A stretch of 64,000 bases of DNA from Macrothele yani (taxonomy: Eukaryota; Arthropoda; Arachnida; Araneae; Macrothelidae), in contig CM076999.1 of NCBI GenBank assembly GCA_039090855.1, forward strand, positions 111,227,072 through 111,291,071, given 5' to 3'. The notes beneath the pieces are model-generated. The model searched no databases. It saw nothing but the letters and a program-made list of their open reading frames with translations, and was not told where the DNA came from. A program made the translations under genes and the position numbers. Positions 30,551 through 40,987 of the stretch are shown here, in pieces. Position 1 is the first letter of the stretch. Every line of letters starts with the position of its first letter.

Positions 30551-31912
30551 CAGGGTGTCTACTGGTTGTGAAAGTCATGAAAAAGTAATAAAATTTAGTG
30601 GGTGGTCATGAATTTTTATTCTTTTTTTTTGTTTTGTTTTTTTATCAGCACCTGAATGAAGAGAAGTTTGCACACCTAGAAGAAAACAGAAACCGGCACT
30701 CTTTTAAACTGGTGTGTAGTCGATGCCCCATGACACATATATAAAAAAAAAATGGCTTCATCAAAAGCTGATGTTGGGAAGAGGGAATATTTGCAATTTT
30801 GTGAATCTTCTAAAAAACAACTGAAACAGTTCAATCCTAAGGAGGACAAACTTGATCACTTCCTGATGAATTTACTACAAAGTGCAAATCATGACTTTAT
30901 CAAGTTCTTAACAGAAGCTGCTATGCATGTTTCATTGCAATGCTGCTGTTGAAAGATGCTTTTCTGTTATCAAAGAACTTTTAATTGAAAACTTAGAAGA
31001 AGATGCAGTTGTTGCGGAAAGAAGTGTTTACAGTGCAATACAATCGTTAGGTGGTTTATCTAATAGTGAGAAGGAACTGAATGTGGGCATCACAAAATCA
31101 ATTATATTAGCTGTCAAAAATGCTTCACCAAAAAGAGTAGAAGCCTTGAAAAAGAAGAAATCTGACAAAGATGAAGTGGCCAATTGTAAAAGGAGAGCAG
31201 TCCAAGAACTAAAAAAACTCAAAGATAAGAAAAGAAAGCTTATAGAAAAGGCAAAAGAAGAAGCTGAAGTTCTTGATTCTGAGATAACAAGTTTAGTTAA
31301 AATACTTAAACACTGAGTCTTTCACTGTGAAGTTTCAGTCTCCATAAATTTTGTACATTCATAGTTTTTATATTGCCTTAATAAAAACTTGTAAGTTTTT
31401 ACAGCATTACCATGCTAAAAGAATTTATGTATTAATAGATGTAATGATAAATATTTTTGAAAATAGCCATGCTCCATCCTTGACTAGAAGAGAGTTGAAT
31501 GTTTTTATTTCTTTAAACACACAGAATTTGGCGAATGGCATAGTGCAAGTCATACATGATTACATTATTCATGTTAAGCAATTTTAGTGACATAAGAATT
31601 ATATTCAGCTTTCATCTCAACTGGCTTTCAGGTAGGGGTTCATAAAAAAAGCAACCTCCCTCCCCTGTATAGCCATTTTAGCAGCAATGATATTATATAG
31701 ACACATCAGTTTTGCCTGAACTATTGTCGCATGGAATTAATTTCAGTGTTTGTAAAAATAAAAAATAACCTGGGATCTCAAGCCAAAGGTACTAGATTAT
31801 GAGTCTAGAGTGGTTGTCATTGTGCCACACATTGTCAAGAAGTCATGAATTTAACTGAAGATGCCATGGAAAAGTCATGAATTTGGTTCATTGGAAATCA
31901 GTAGACACCCTG
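30551..31912 (+). mobile_element. hAT-like element with 5-bp target duplication CACAT
   Basis: The inverted termini are CAGGGTGTCTACTG (left) and CAGTAGACACCCTG (right). CACAT flanks at 30546-30550 and 31913-31917. Subterminal GTCATGAAAAAG and AAAAGTCATGAATTT repeats are present. Removing it with one CACAT gives back the LINE sequence (SDYVDKTAS). Length 1362 bp. Confidence 0.92.
30752..31316 (+). pseudogene. hAT-like transposase C-terminal region
   Basis: After a short 66-codon leader (MASSKADVGKREYLQFCESS...) the frame shifts at about 30940 into FHCNAAVERCFSVIKELLIE, the hAT dimerisation motif. It then has a long lysine-rich coiled coil (VEALKKKKSDKDEVANC..., LKKLKDKKRKLIEKAKEEAE) ending at the stop near 31314. 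The catalytic domain is missing, so the copy is an internally deleted, non-autonomous derivative. Confidence 0.78.
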
Positions 31913-31917
31913 CACAT

Positions 31918-33425
31918 AGTCCGATTGCAGATCGCTGTAGTGCATTGTGTGTAGGACTTTCTTGCCCCAAGCTTCTTTTTTTGGCTCCCTCGTACCAATC
32001 TCAATGTTCTTAGTAGAAAGGTCTAGGGCTGTGTACTTCTTGTTTATCGCTTGGTGAAGGGGCCCCCTTGCTCTGATGGAAGTATTTTCTGAGGCTGGTA
32101 ATTTCTTTGTCTTGGTGTTCCAGGAGATCAATCATTCCCCATCCTGCTTCTGCCCGTCCAATGGTCAACCTTTCTACTGCTGACTTCGGGTGGTGCTGGC
32201 AATGTTTAGTGAGGGTTGTCCTGGTATTGTGCATTATTTCCTCAAGGTCTGTTGTGGTGTTCACTTGATGATTCCGAAGGAATACATGAGGACTGGAACT
32301 GCGTATGTGTTGATAGCCCCAGTGATGTTGCAAGCATTGAGCTTGGCCTTCATTAGACTCCTCAGCCGTTGGTTGTATTGGGCAGCTAAATTGTTTTTGA
32401 TTTCTTTGTGTTCCAGGTGTTGTGCTTGAAGCATACCAAGGTATTTATGGGCTTCTCTTTCCTCCATAGCTGCGACCTGTTCTGCGGTCTTCAATTGGTA
32501 GCTACGTGCATCATGCTTTCTTTGGTTCGTACCTTGTGTCTTGCATTTCTCTAGGCCACATTCCATCTCGATGTCATTGCTGAAGCCCTCGGTCATCCAG
32601 ATTAGCTGCTGGATTTGGTTCTGTGATGATGCGTACTGCTTGATGTCATCCATGTACATGAGGTGGGAGAGCTTGTACTTGTTATTTTTATTGCACTTGA
32701 TAGTAAACCTATACTTGTTTTCGTTGAGCATGGTTGACAGCGGGTTGAGTGCTAGACAGAACCATAGTTCGCTAAGTGAATCTCCCTGGAAGTTGCCTGT
32801 TCTTATGTGAATGGGCTTAGTCGTTATGTTCTCAACTTTGATTGTTGTCTTCCATCCTGTCGTGGCTGCCTTAAGGAAGTTGATGACTACAGGACTTACT
32901 CTATAGATCTGAAGGACCTCTATCGGCTAGCTGTGGGGTACGGAATCGTAGGCTTTACGATAATTGATGTATTCTGTGTACATGTTGCAGTGCATCTTGA
33001 AAGCTTGCTCCATTACAACAGTGTCGATGGTGAGCTGTTTCTTACACCCTCTACAGTCCAGTTGGTATCCCTTTTGCTGTTCTGCCATAATTGCTTGTCC
33101 TCCTGTGTGCCTCATTATGTGATTGGCAATGCAAGCTGTTAGGATCTTATACAGCATTGGTAGACACGCTATTGGTCAATATTTGGCTGGATTTCTGGTG
33201 TCCTCATCTTTAGACTTTAGTATCGTTACTCCGTAGGTGGGGAAATTCGAGTATTAGGTCTGGATTTTGGATCATGTTGGTCAGTTGATCTGCCAGATAT
33301 TTGTGTGTACAGGTCAACCTCTTGTACCAGTAGTTGTGGATGTTATCAACACCTGGTTCTTTCCAGCTGTGTGTCTTAGCTATGGCTTGCTGAAGGTCCT
33401 CTGCTGTGATCTTCCAGTTGGCCAT
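31918..33425 (-). pseudogene. REL LINE reverse transcriptase, broken
   Basis: RT blocks in order on the minus strand: TAEDLQQAIAKTHSWKEPGVDN (33425-33210), MLYKILTACIANHIMRH and AEQQKGYQLDCRGCKKQL, then YINYRKAYDSVPHS (motif A Asp). Further on come YKLSHLMYMDDIKQYAS (catalytic YMDD), GLEKCKTQGTN and the thumb (EEREAHKYLGMLQAQHLEHK...). Frames change at about 33170, 32920, 32260 and 32010. The polymerase would use RNA as template at the target site. Not functional. Confidence 0.82.
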
Positions 33426-33726
33426 TTCCTGATATTGGCTCGCTGTCCTTTTTTCTCACTGTAGCCATGCAGCTTTGCTGTTGTGATTCGTATTTCTTGC
33501 CCAGAAGTTACTCCAGAATTTTTTATTTATTTATTTATTTTTTTTTTTTTTTTTGTCTACCGCTTCACATTCTGGTGGTCCTTACTTTTGATGTATTTCT
33601 TGGTAATGTTGCGATAGTAGCTTTACTCATCGTTTTCGAATGTGCTATTGTCCATATGTCATTGTGTGTTCTCTTTGTATCGTTTTAGTCTCTTGCTGAT
33701 AGCTAGTAGACTTTGTTTCAGCATGT

Positions 33727-34655
33727 CTAAGTATTCTTCCATTTGCTGGTTTTCTTCAAACCTGGTGTGGACTTGGTGCTTTTCAGGGTGAGCTTTACTT
33801 TTCCTACCAGCTTCTTGGACTTATTTCCCTTTATGTACACTGCGAGTTGGCCGATTTTCTTTCGGAGTTCATCAACTCGGCCCTGCAGTCTTCTTTGCCA
33901 TGCTGGTAGGATGGGTTTCTTGGTCCTTTGTTCCTTCTGATGGATGGTGTTTTCCCCATTGAGTCTGATGGCTGCAACTGCGGCACAGTACACAGCTGTG
34001 TGGATGGATTTTAACGTGGTGCCATTTTCATCTAGGTAGGCTGGTTGCACAGACTTGTTGAGATGTTCTGCTATTTGCCATAGATCTCTGTTAGGTCTTT
34101 GCCTCGGTAGTCTATGTCTTGTGGTAGAGTCCATTCCTTCGAACTCTAGAACGGCTGTCCTGAATTCGTTGGCAACTGCTAATGGCACCCGCTGGCTTTG
34201 TTCGGTCCGGTCTTCTGACTCTGTCTCAAGTTTGTCATCAGACATTGCATTCCCTTCTGCAGCATGCTGCTTGCTACTCTGTGGTTGATCACCTAGTTCT
34301 TGCTTGATGGCTTCCAGGACGGCAGATGGTATCATATTTTTCATGACAATGGTCTGTCTCTGATCCACTAGTCCCTGTTCACTGACTTGAATGTCTGGGT
34401 ATTTATGTTGCCATTTGTCATACAGTCTGTTCCTGTACATTGTCATATCTGTCTCCATTTTAGTCACTTCGTAGTATGTTCACATGATGTACATGTTCAT
34501 TTCTGGACTCCATGCGTTGGCCAGCACTTCGGTTCGGCTTGGTCTTGAGCTTAGTAGCCCCAGAAGCCTCTCCGGCCAATTTGTTGAGTATTTTTCTTGT
34601 GGTAGCCATGAAAGGGGCCACACCACTTGCTTCATTGCTTCCCTCTGGAGACTGT
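33727..34655 (-). pseudogene. REL LINE N-terminal region, with continuation at 36428-36602
   Basis: Two minus frames, 34655-34460 (QSPEGSNEASGVAPFMATTR...) and 34467-33727 (MTKMETDMTMYRNRLYDKWQ...), hold basic, unstructured-looking sequence, ending in PAWQRRLQGRVDELRKKIGQ, a helix found before the RT in related elements. Beyond the Tc1 the frame resumes at 36428-36602 with LRKRLAHTASSAVQDKVTRI, and reads straight through the TA junction when the Tc1 is removed. DNA-binding motifs were not clearly identified. A T-rich expansion (33528-33556) lies between this and the RT. Confidence 0.7.
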
Positions 34656-34902
34656 ACAGTAGTGGCCGAAATTGTGGAAACCTTTTGGAAATTGTGTATT
34701 TTTGAGGTGTGATGGCTCATAACACCACTTTTTTTTTTTTGGAATAATACCAAAAAATTATATATCAATGGAAAGATAATTTCATCAAGAATGTAATGCA
34801 ATAACTTTTATAAAAAAATTTTTTTATTAGAACAGCAGTTATAAAGAAGAAAAGTGAAACACATAGAAAAAATGAGATATACAAAACTTCTCACCATATC
34901 AG

Positions 34903-35646
34903 TTAATACTTAGTTGGGTAACCTTTAGCGTTAATTACGGCCTTACAATGCCTTCCCATGGAGTGAAACAAGTTTTTTAGTTCTGCAGCTGTTATAATGT
35001 GAAACCTAGATTGAATTATTTCTTCTATTAATTGGGTTTTATTGCTGGGTTGCTTCTGACTAACAAGTTTCGTTAGTCGGCTCCATAGATTTTCGCTGGG
35101 GTTAAGGTCTGGGCTATTCCCAGCACATTCCAGCCGTGGAATGTGATTACCTTGAAACCATTTTTTGCACACAGCAGCAACATGACAAGAAGCTGAATCC
35201 TGTTGAAATATAAATGCTTCATTATCTTGGAAAAGAGCACGTGCGGAAGGCTTCAGTTTGGGCTCAAGTATTTCATTAATGTAGTTTTGGCCATTTATAT
35301 TCCCATTAATCACCCAAATTCTGCCCACATCTTTTGATGTCATACAATCCCAGATCATAACACTAACTGGGTGTTTCACTGTACGTGTAATGCAATCAGG
35401 ATGCAAATCTTCTCCGATTCTTCTCCTTACGTATTTTATGCCAGCACTACAAAACAGGGAGATTTTGGTCTCATCACTCCAAATAACACTGTCCCATTGT
35501 TCCGCTGTCCAGCTAACATAGATTTTAGCCCAGTTTAATCTTTTCAACCTTTGTTTGAGAGATATAAATGGCTTTTTTCGTGGAATTCTAGCTTTCAGAC
35601 CAAATTCCTGCAGTCTGCGCCAAACAGTCCTTGCAGTCAACTTCAC
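34903..35646 (-). CDS. Tc1 transposase catalytic region, open and with intact DDE residues
   Basis: A 247-codon open frame covers VKLTARTVWRRLQEFGLKAR (end of the second helix-turn-helix), VIWSDETKISLF (first Asp), HPVSVMIWDCM, FIFQQDSASCHVAAVC (second Asp), and NSPDLNPSENLWSRLTK (Glu), with about 34 residues between the second Asp and Glu. It ends AVINAKGYPTKY. The N-terminal helix-turn-helix (35650-35950) is out of frame with stops and a long microsatellite follows it upstream. The element is therefore probably non-autonomous, but its catalytic core looks undamaged. Confidence 0.87.
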   Translation of the reverse strand: MKLTARTVWRRLQEFGLKARIPRKKPFISLKQRLKRLNWAKIYVSWTAEQWDSVIWSDETKISLFCSAGIKYVRRRIGEDLHPDCITRTVKHPVSVMIWDCMTSKDVGRIWVINGNINGQNYINEILEPKLKPSARALFQDNEAFIFQQDSASCHVAAVCKKWFQGNHIPRLECAGNSPDLNPSENLWSRLTKLVSQKQPSNKTQLIEEIIQSRFHIITAAELKNLFHSMGRHCKAVINAKGYPTKY

Positions 35647-35975
35647 ATTGCATTCGCCATTTCATCTTGTATACACCCAGATGATTTTCTTCTGTCACCT
35701 AGGCACAGTCTTAATTCTTCTATCATCACTTGCTGTTGTGTACCTTTTCCTGTCTTTACCAGACTGGTTTTGTAGTGACTGAGTCTCCTTATATCTCTTC
35801 AAATATTTAGAAATGCCACCTTGGTTACGTTTCCACCAATTTTTCTTCTAATTTGTTCATAACTGAAGCCTTGTTCACTTAATAGTACAATCTTACATTG
35901 CTTTCTGGGTGACCAGTCAACTCTTTGCACCATTTCTTTAATTTCATTACGTTTTACAAGCTCACTAAATGAAAG

Positions 35976-36025
<50 letters not shown>
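35976..36025. repeat. (AC)n microsatellite inside the Tc1 5' part
   Basis: About 25 AC dinucleotides, followed by an A run at 36039-36049. Confidence 0.97.
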
Positions 36026-36026
<1 letters not shown>

Positions 36027-36605
36027 CTTAAAAATACAAAAAAAAAAACTATAGCAATAACATAACACATTGATAAATGTCCTCCTCTCAGCTCCAATAC
36101 ATGACATCAATAGCTGAATCCTACTGTGACCTGATTGGCTCTCTAAACACTCATGCTCATTGGCTACATCCAAATGAAGGAAAGCTACTTCATATCAACA
36201 TAAGCAAGTTGTTATTCCTTTTTCTGGTTATTTGGTTGTAACTTTTCATAGAGTACAGATAATGGAACAAACTTTGTTGCATTACATTCTTGATGAAATT
36301 ATCTTCCCATTGACATATAATTTTATGGTATTGCTCAACAAAAAGTAGTGTTATGAGCCATCAAACTTCAAAAATACACTTTTCCCAAAAGGTTTCCCCA
36401 ATTTTAGCCACTATAGCCACTACTGTAACTTACTTGTCAAACGGTCCCCTCTACCTAAGGCTCTAATGCGAGTGACTTTATCCTGCACCGCACTTGATGC
36501 AGTATGTGCTAATCTCTTTCTTAGTATCATCCTGATGGAGTTAAGTTGCTGCACTTTGCTAGGGGAGATCCTACATGATACGAGGTACGTATCCCATGAC
36601 TTTTG

Positions 36606-37004
36606 GCACTTCAGTGTATTGCGTATGTGATACTTCTCTCAGATAGAAAAACTGATTTGATTTTCAGAACTGTCTTTTAAATTACATAAATTCTAATTTA
36701 TCAAATTAAAATTATATGGGAAAATATTGCAAACAGCATCAGCATACTTCAATTTGCATAGTTAAGTCTTGTGTAAAAGTATTTGTGCACACGTCATTGT
36801 TGCATATGCAATTGGTTAAGGTCTTAAAGAGTTTGTTTTTTTTTTTTTTTAAGAATGAGAACCATGTACAGGATTAATTTGATACCAGTTTCCAGTGCTT
36901 CATTTCATACTGTCTAAATTACTTCACGTTCAAGTTGCTCATGTACTTACATGAAGGTGATAAACACCCTGATGTTTCAAGTTAAAGCTTGTTTAGAACA
37001 TTCT
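36606..37004. other. intronic sequence, nothing recognised
   Basis: AT-rich with a T run at 36834-36851. No element ends were identified before the hAT-like element. Confidence 0.4.
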
Positions 37005-37439
37005 CATACCTGCCAAATTTTGCACTTTACGCATTTTAACTGTACTTTACGATTTTATGCATGATCGCTTTTTTTTTTTTTTTTTTTTACACATTTCCTT
37101 ATATTTAAAAAAAAATGTTTTTTTAATTTTCCTTGAGAAATATTTGTTAATGTTTCAGTTAAATCGTACCTACCAACTCTTCTGGATTTTGCGGAAGTTT
37201 CCCGCTTTTTCAGTCTTTTAAAAAATTTTGCACTTTTTGCTAAAAATATCCCTATAAAATGAAATATATAACAGAGATGGGAATTTTGCGCAAATGTGTG
37301 CCAAAACAAAAAAATCTTGTGCTATCTTGCACAAAAAGGGAGATTTTGCGCCATTGTGCGGCAAAACATTCGTGCACACCGTTCCGCTTGACACTGAATA
37401 AGATCATGCGGTGGGAAAAAAGATTCAGAGACTCCAACT

Positions 37440-37605
37440 ACTGTAGATTTGATGAAGTTACTGTGGAAATCGTCGGTCCTCTACGGACGACGGAAAACAT
37501 AGAGTATGCTATGGAAATCGTCGGTCCACTACAGACGACAGAAAATGTCGTGTATGCTATGGAAATCATCAGTCTGCTATGAACGACAGAAAACGTCGAG
37601 TATGG
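37440..37605. repeat. 48-bp tandem repeat, three copies
   Basis: Units of ATGGAAATCGTCGGTCC.CTAC.GACGAC.GAAAA.. GTATGCT repeat at about 37465, 37513 and 37560. The same GGTC-CTAC-GGA core occurs in the array at 8915-9200. Confidence 0.85.
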
Positions 37606-37611
37606 TATCAA

Positions 37612-40600
37612 GGGATGTAAGGTCAGGTGATGCGTAACATCACAGCCTCTCCTTGACAAATGTCAACCCCGCCTTCTCGTGGTGCATCCTGTTCCCACTA
37701 AAGGGGCTCTGACGACCGCCAATAGCGGTATAACTATACCATCGGGATCAGAGGAAATGCTATCCCACACTCACCAACCCGCTTGGCCAGCGTGGTGAGT
37801 TATGGCCAAACACCTCCAAAATGACTCTACAACTTCAATCTTGGCCCTCAGTCTCCGGCAGCTGGAATGTACCTGGCCAAGGCAGCGGCCAGTGCGACAT
37901 GAAGGCAGAGGGTGCTAAGAATCCCCGGAGGACCGGACTAGGCTGCCATTTGATGCTGACCTTGGCTACCTACAACGGACGCTCCCTATCTTCTGATTCA
38001 AGGCTTCTTGAATTGGAAGAGGAACTACAAAGGATCAAGTGGGACATCGTCGGGCTAAGTGAGGTAAGGAGAAAAGGAGAAGATCTCATTGAACTGAAAA
38101 GTGGACATCTCTTCTATTATCGTGGGACAGATACTGGCAGAACTAGTGGTGTTGGATTTATAATAAACAAGAAACTGAAGGATAAAGTGGTAGAAGTTGA
38201 AAGTTCCTCTGACAGAGCTGCACGACTCGTTATCCAACTATCGAGAAGATACCAGGCTCAGATTATTCAAACTTATGCACCCACCACAAGTCATCCTGAA
38301 GAAGAAATTGAAGAATTTTATGAGGAAATTCGTCATCTAAATAATAAAGGTAAGCAGCACTTGAAGATAATTATGGGAGATTTCAATGCAAAAATAGGGC
38401 AACAGCAACAGAATGAAACTTCAGTAGGTAAATTTGGTCACGGCAACAGAAACCAGCGTGGAAATACTCTCGTTGAGTTTGCAGAGGCAGAAGGATTTTT
38501 CATCTTGAATTCCTTTTTCAAGAAAAAGCCACACAGGAAATGGACATGGAGACATCCAATTGGGACGACAAGTGAAATTGATTTTATTATGTGTAACAAA
38601 AAATTCTTCATCGAAGACTGCAGTGTGCTGAACAAGTTCAACACAGGTAGTGACCATAGATTGGTAAGATGTAAGATGCACCTCAACACTAAACTGGAAC
38701 GTGGCAAGCTCATAAGACAAACAAAATGTATTGACATAACCAACCTTAAAAAACACCATAATACTTTCAAGTTGGAACTGAAGAACAGATTCTCTGCTTT
38801 AGAAGGCCTAACATCGGAAGAAGTGGATATTTCGGAAGTTAACAGAAAAGTAACCAAAGCTCTTATGGAAACAGCAACAAAATTAGCTGGGTCTAAGAAC
38901 AAATTGCATGTGAACAAATTATCAGGAAAAACCAAAATGTTGATGCAAAAAAGAAGAGAGATGAGGACAACTAAAGAAGATGTGACTTCCAAAGTGGAAT
39001 ATATAGAGCTATGCAAGACAGCACGAAAAAGTATCACTGAAGACGTAAGGAAATTCAACTGTGAGCTAGTGAGGAAAGCAATTGAAAACAACCAAAGCCT
39101 TAAGATAGCAAAGGGACATCTCAGTAAGGGAAGAAAACAGATTATGGCTCTGAGAAAAGAAGATGGTTCAATAACAAGAAATAGAGGCGAAATTTTGACA
39201 AGAGTGAAAGATTTCTACTCCAAATTATATGAAAGGGATGATGCATGTACTCCAGACATCATGAAAGGTACCAGAGTTCTTCCAGTCCTCCCAGCAGAAG
39301 TTGCTCATGCAATCAAGAACATGAAGCGGGGGAAAGCTCCAGGAGAAGATGGAATTACTATAGACATCATACAAGAAGCAAGTGGAGAAATTGAAACAGT
39401 ACTCGCCCAAATTTTCACTCGATGCCTTAATGAAGGGAAGATTCCTGAGGATTGGAACAATGCTACAATGATCCTGCTACATAAAAAAGGTGACATTGAG
39501 GATCTCAGGAACTACAGACCTATCAGCCTCCTATCAGTGGTTTATAAAATCTTCACTAAAGTTCTTTCACACCGCTTGAAGGTAACACTGGACATGGCTC
39601 AACCGAGAGAACAAGCTGGATTCAGGAGTGGCTACAGCACAATAGATCATATCCACGTACTGAGAGAACTAATTGAGAGAGCGAGGGAATATGAACTTCC
39701 ATTGTGCATGGCTTTTATCGATTATGAAAAAGCCTTTGATTCGGTGAAACCATCAGCAGTTACCACGGCTCTGAAATCCTGCGGTATTGAAGATGCATAC
39801 ATTAATATTATTAATAACATCTATGAAAATGCAAGTGCAAAGATTAGGCTGTTTGAAAATACAATACACGTAAAAATTGGAAAGGGAGTGAGACAAGGTG
39901 ACACCATATCTCCGAAGCTCTTTAATGCCACATTGGAAAATGTCTTTCAATCACTGAACTGGGAAAACAAAGGGATAAAGATTAATGGAGATTATCTAAC
40001 CCACCTTCGTTTTGCTGATGACGTAGTCATTTTTGCAACTACCCCATCAGAGCTGCAGAGTATGATCCAGGAACTTGCTGACAAGAGTAAAGAAGTGGGA
40101 TTAAAAATGAACTTTCAGAAGACAAAAGTGATGTTCAATGCTTTTACAAGAAATGAAGATTTATCGATTGATGGAGAAAAACTGGAGATAACAGATACGT
40201 ATGTTTATCTTGGACAGCAGATATCAAGTGAGGGTCACATTGATGAAGAAATTAATTGGCGTACAAAACTTGCCTGGAGAGCTTTTGGAAGAAACAGCAT
40301 AATTTTCAAGAGCAATATGCCATTATGTCTTAAAAGAAAAGTGTTTGATCAATGCATCCTTCCAGTGCTTACGTATGGTGCAGAGACGTGGACCTTAACT
40401 AAAAGAGACATACAAAGGCTGCAGACAACTCAAAAAAGCATGGAGAGGTGCATGCTTGGTATAACCAGGAGAGATAAGAAGAGGAACTCGTGGATCCGAA
40501 AAATGACGAGAGTGGAAGACATCATGATCAGAGTTAAATCCCTGAAATGGCAATGGGCTGGACATACTGCCAGAAGGACAGACCATCGATGGACAGCCGG

Positions 40601-40790
40601 AATTTTAGATTGGATTCCAAGGGACAGGAAAAGACCCAGAAGAAGACCACATGGGAGATGGGTGGATGAAATTCGAAAGTATGCGGGAGTGACGTGGAGG
40701 AGACTGGCACAAGACAGACCGTTGTGGAGGAAACTTGGGGAGACCTTCGTCCAGCAGTGGATTGATAATGGTTGACAATGATGATGATGA
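37612..40790 (+). mobile_element. RTE/BovB-type LINE, apparently intact
   Basis: The hexamer TATCAA is present at 37606-37611 and 40791-40796, a likely target duplication. The 5' region (about 200 bp) precedes one long frame. The 3' UTR after the stop is about 15 bp and ends in (ATG)n (GACAATGATGATGATGA), typical of RTE elements, which have very short 3' ends with simple repeats. An open frame and a clean tail suggest a young insertion. Confidence 0.88.
37821..40775 (+). CDS. RTE-type LINE polyprotein: APE endonuclease, reverse transcriptase
   Basis: 984 codons open. A later Met at about 37953 starts MLTLATYNGRSLSS and is the more likely start, since the earlier part is not conserved-looking. 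AP-endonuclease blocks: TYNGRS, GLSEVRRKG (catalytic Glu), YAPTT, MGDFNAKIG (Asp, Asn), SEIDFIM and GSDHRLV (Asp, His). RT blocks: GKAPGEDGITIDII, NYRPISLLSVVYKI, QAGFRSGYSTIDHI, FIDYEKAFDSV (motif A Asp), GVRQGDTISPKLFNATLENV and RFADDVVIF (catalytic FADD). C-terminus: LPVLTYGAETWTL, then a basic GRWVDEIRKYAGVTWRRLAQ. All catalytic residues look present. Stop at 40773-40775. Confidence 0.93.
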   Translation: MTLQLQSWPSVSGSWNVPGQGSGQCDMKAEGAKNPRRTGLGCHLMLTLATYNGRSLSSDSRLLELEEELQRIKWDIVGLSEVRRKGEDLIELKSGHLFYYRGTDTGRTSGVGFIINKKLKDKVVEVESSSDRAARLVIQLSRRYQAQIIQTYAPTTSHPEEEIEEFYEEIRHLNNKGKQHLKIIMGDFNAKIGQQQQNETSVGKFGHGNRNQRGNTLVEFAEAEGFFILNSFFKKKPHRKWTWRHPIGTTSEIDFIMCNKKFFIEDCSVLNKFNTGSDHRLVRCKMHLNTKLERGKLIRQTKCIDITNLKKHHNTFKLELKNRFSALEGLTSEEVDISEVNRKVTKALMETATKLAGSKNKLHVNKLSGKTKMLMQKRREMRTTKEDVTSKVEYIELCKTARKSITEDVRKFNCELVRKAIENNQSLKIAKGHLSKGRKQIMALRKEDGSITRNRGEILTRVKDFYSKLYERDDACTPDIMKGTRVLPVLPAEVAHAIKNMKRGKAPGEDGITIDIIQEASGEIETVLAQIFTRCLNEGKIPEDWNNATMILLHKKGDIEDLRNYRPISLLSVVYKIFTKVLSHRLKVTLDMAQPREQAGFRSGYSTIDHIHVLRELIERAREYELPLCMAFIDYEKAFDSVKPSAVTTALKSCGIEDAYINIINNIYENASAKIRLFENTIHVKIGKGVRQGDTISPKLFNATLENVFQSLNWENKGIKINGDYLTHLRFADDVVIFATTPSELQSMIQELADKSKEVGLKMNFQKTKVMFNAFTRNEDLSIDGEKLEITDTYVYLGQQISSEGHIDEEINWRTKLAWRAFGRNSIIFKSNMPLCLKRKVFDQCILPVLTYGAETWTLTKRDIQRLQTTQKSMERCMLGITRRDKKRNSWIRKMTRVEDIMIRVKSLKWQWAGHTARRTDHRWTAGILDWIPRDRKRPRRRPHGRWVDEIRKYAGVTWRRLAQDRPLWRKLGETFVQQWIDNG

Positions 40791-40987
40791 TATCAAAATG
40801 TGATATGATTTGTTTGTATTATAAACATCTAAAAATTATCAAATGCATAAGTATTTGCATTTATTTTTACTTGTACATAGTTAAATTCATTATAAATGTT
40901 GTTTCCGCATAGTTAAAATCATTAGAAATGTCGTTTTCGCACAATTTTACACATTTGAATTTTCTTATGTTGGCAGGTATGCATTCC

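Larger units (their letters stand above)
34657..36425 (-). mobile_element. Tc1-like transposon with long (~180 bp) inverted repeats
   Basis: The ends CAGTAGTGGC[C/T].AAATTG.GG run inward as about 180-bp inverted repeats that also share TTCATCAAGAATGTAATGCA. TA flanks both sides (34655-34656 and 36426-36427). Long inverted repeats fit the IR/DR layout of Sleeping Beauty-like elements. It lies in the LINE without loss of LINE bases. Length 1769 bp. Confidence 0.9.
29500..36605 (-). mobile_element. REL-type LINE (R2/R4/NeSL-like), ~3.7 kb net, split by SINE, hAT-like and Tc1 elements
   Basis: The minus-strand order is N-terminal region (36602-36428 and 34655-33727), reverse transcriptase (33425-31918) and restriction-like endonuclease end (30525-29872), with a 3' tail to about 29500 ending in a TAACAACAACAG-type tail. 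Three later insertions are removed precisely: SINE 29574-29801, hAT-like 30551-31912 and Tc1 34657-36425. Several frameshifts and stops make it inactive. The clade call is by domain order; a tree would be needed to choose between R2, R4, NeSL and relatives. Confidence 0.78.
37005..40981. mobile_element. hAT-like element with ~6-bp target duplication CATTC[T/C], carrying an RTE LINE
   Basis: The termini are CATACCTGCCAAATTTTGC (left) and a right end whose reverse complement is CATACCTGCCAACATAAG. The flanks are CATTCT (36999-37004) and CATTCC (40982-40987), differing at one base. No transposase is visible, so it is non-autonomous. The RTE LINE is inside it. Confidence 0.72.

Noticed and set aside
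38438..39091. Minus-strand 217-codon open frame
   Set aside because: Antisense shadow of the RTE coding frame, with no family motifs.
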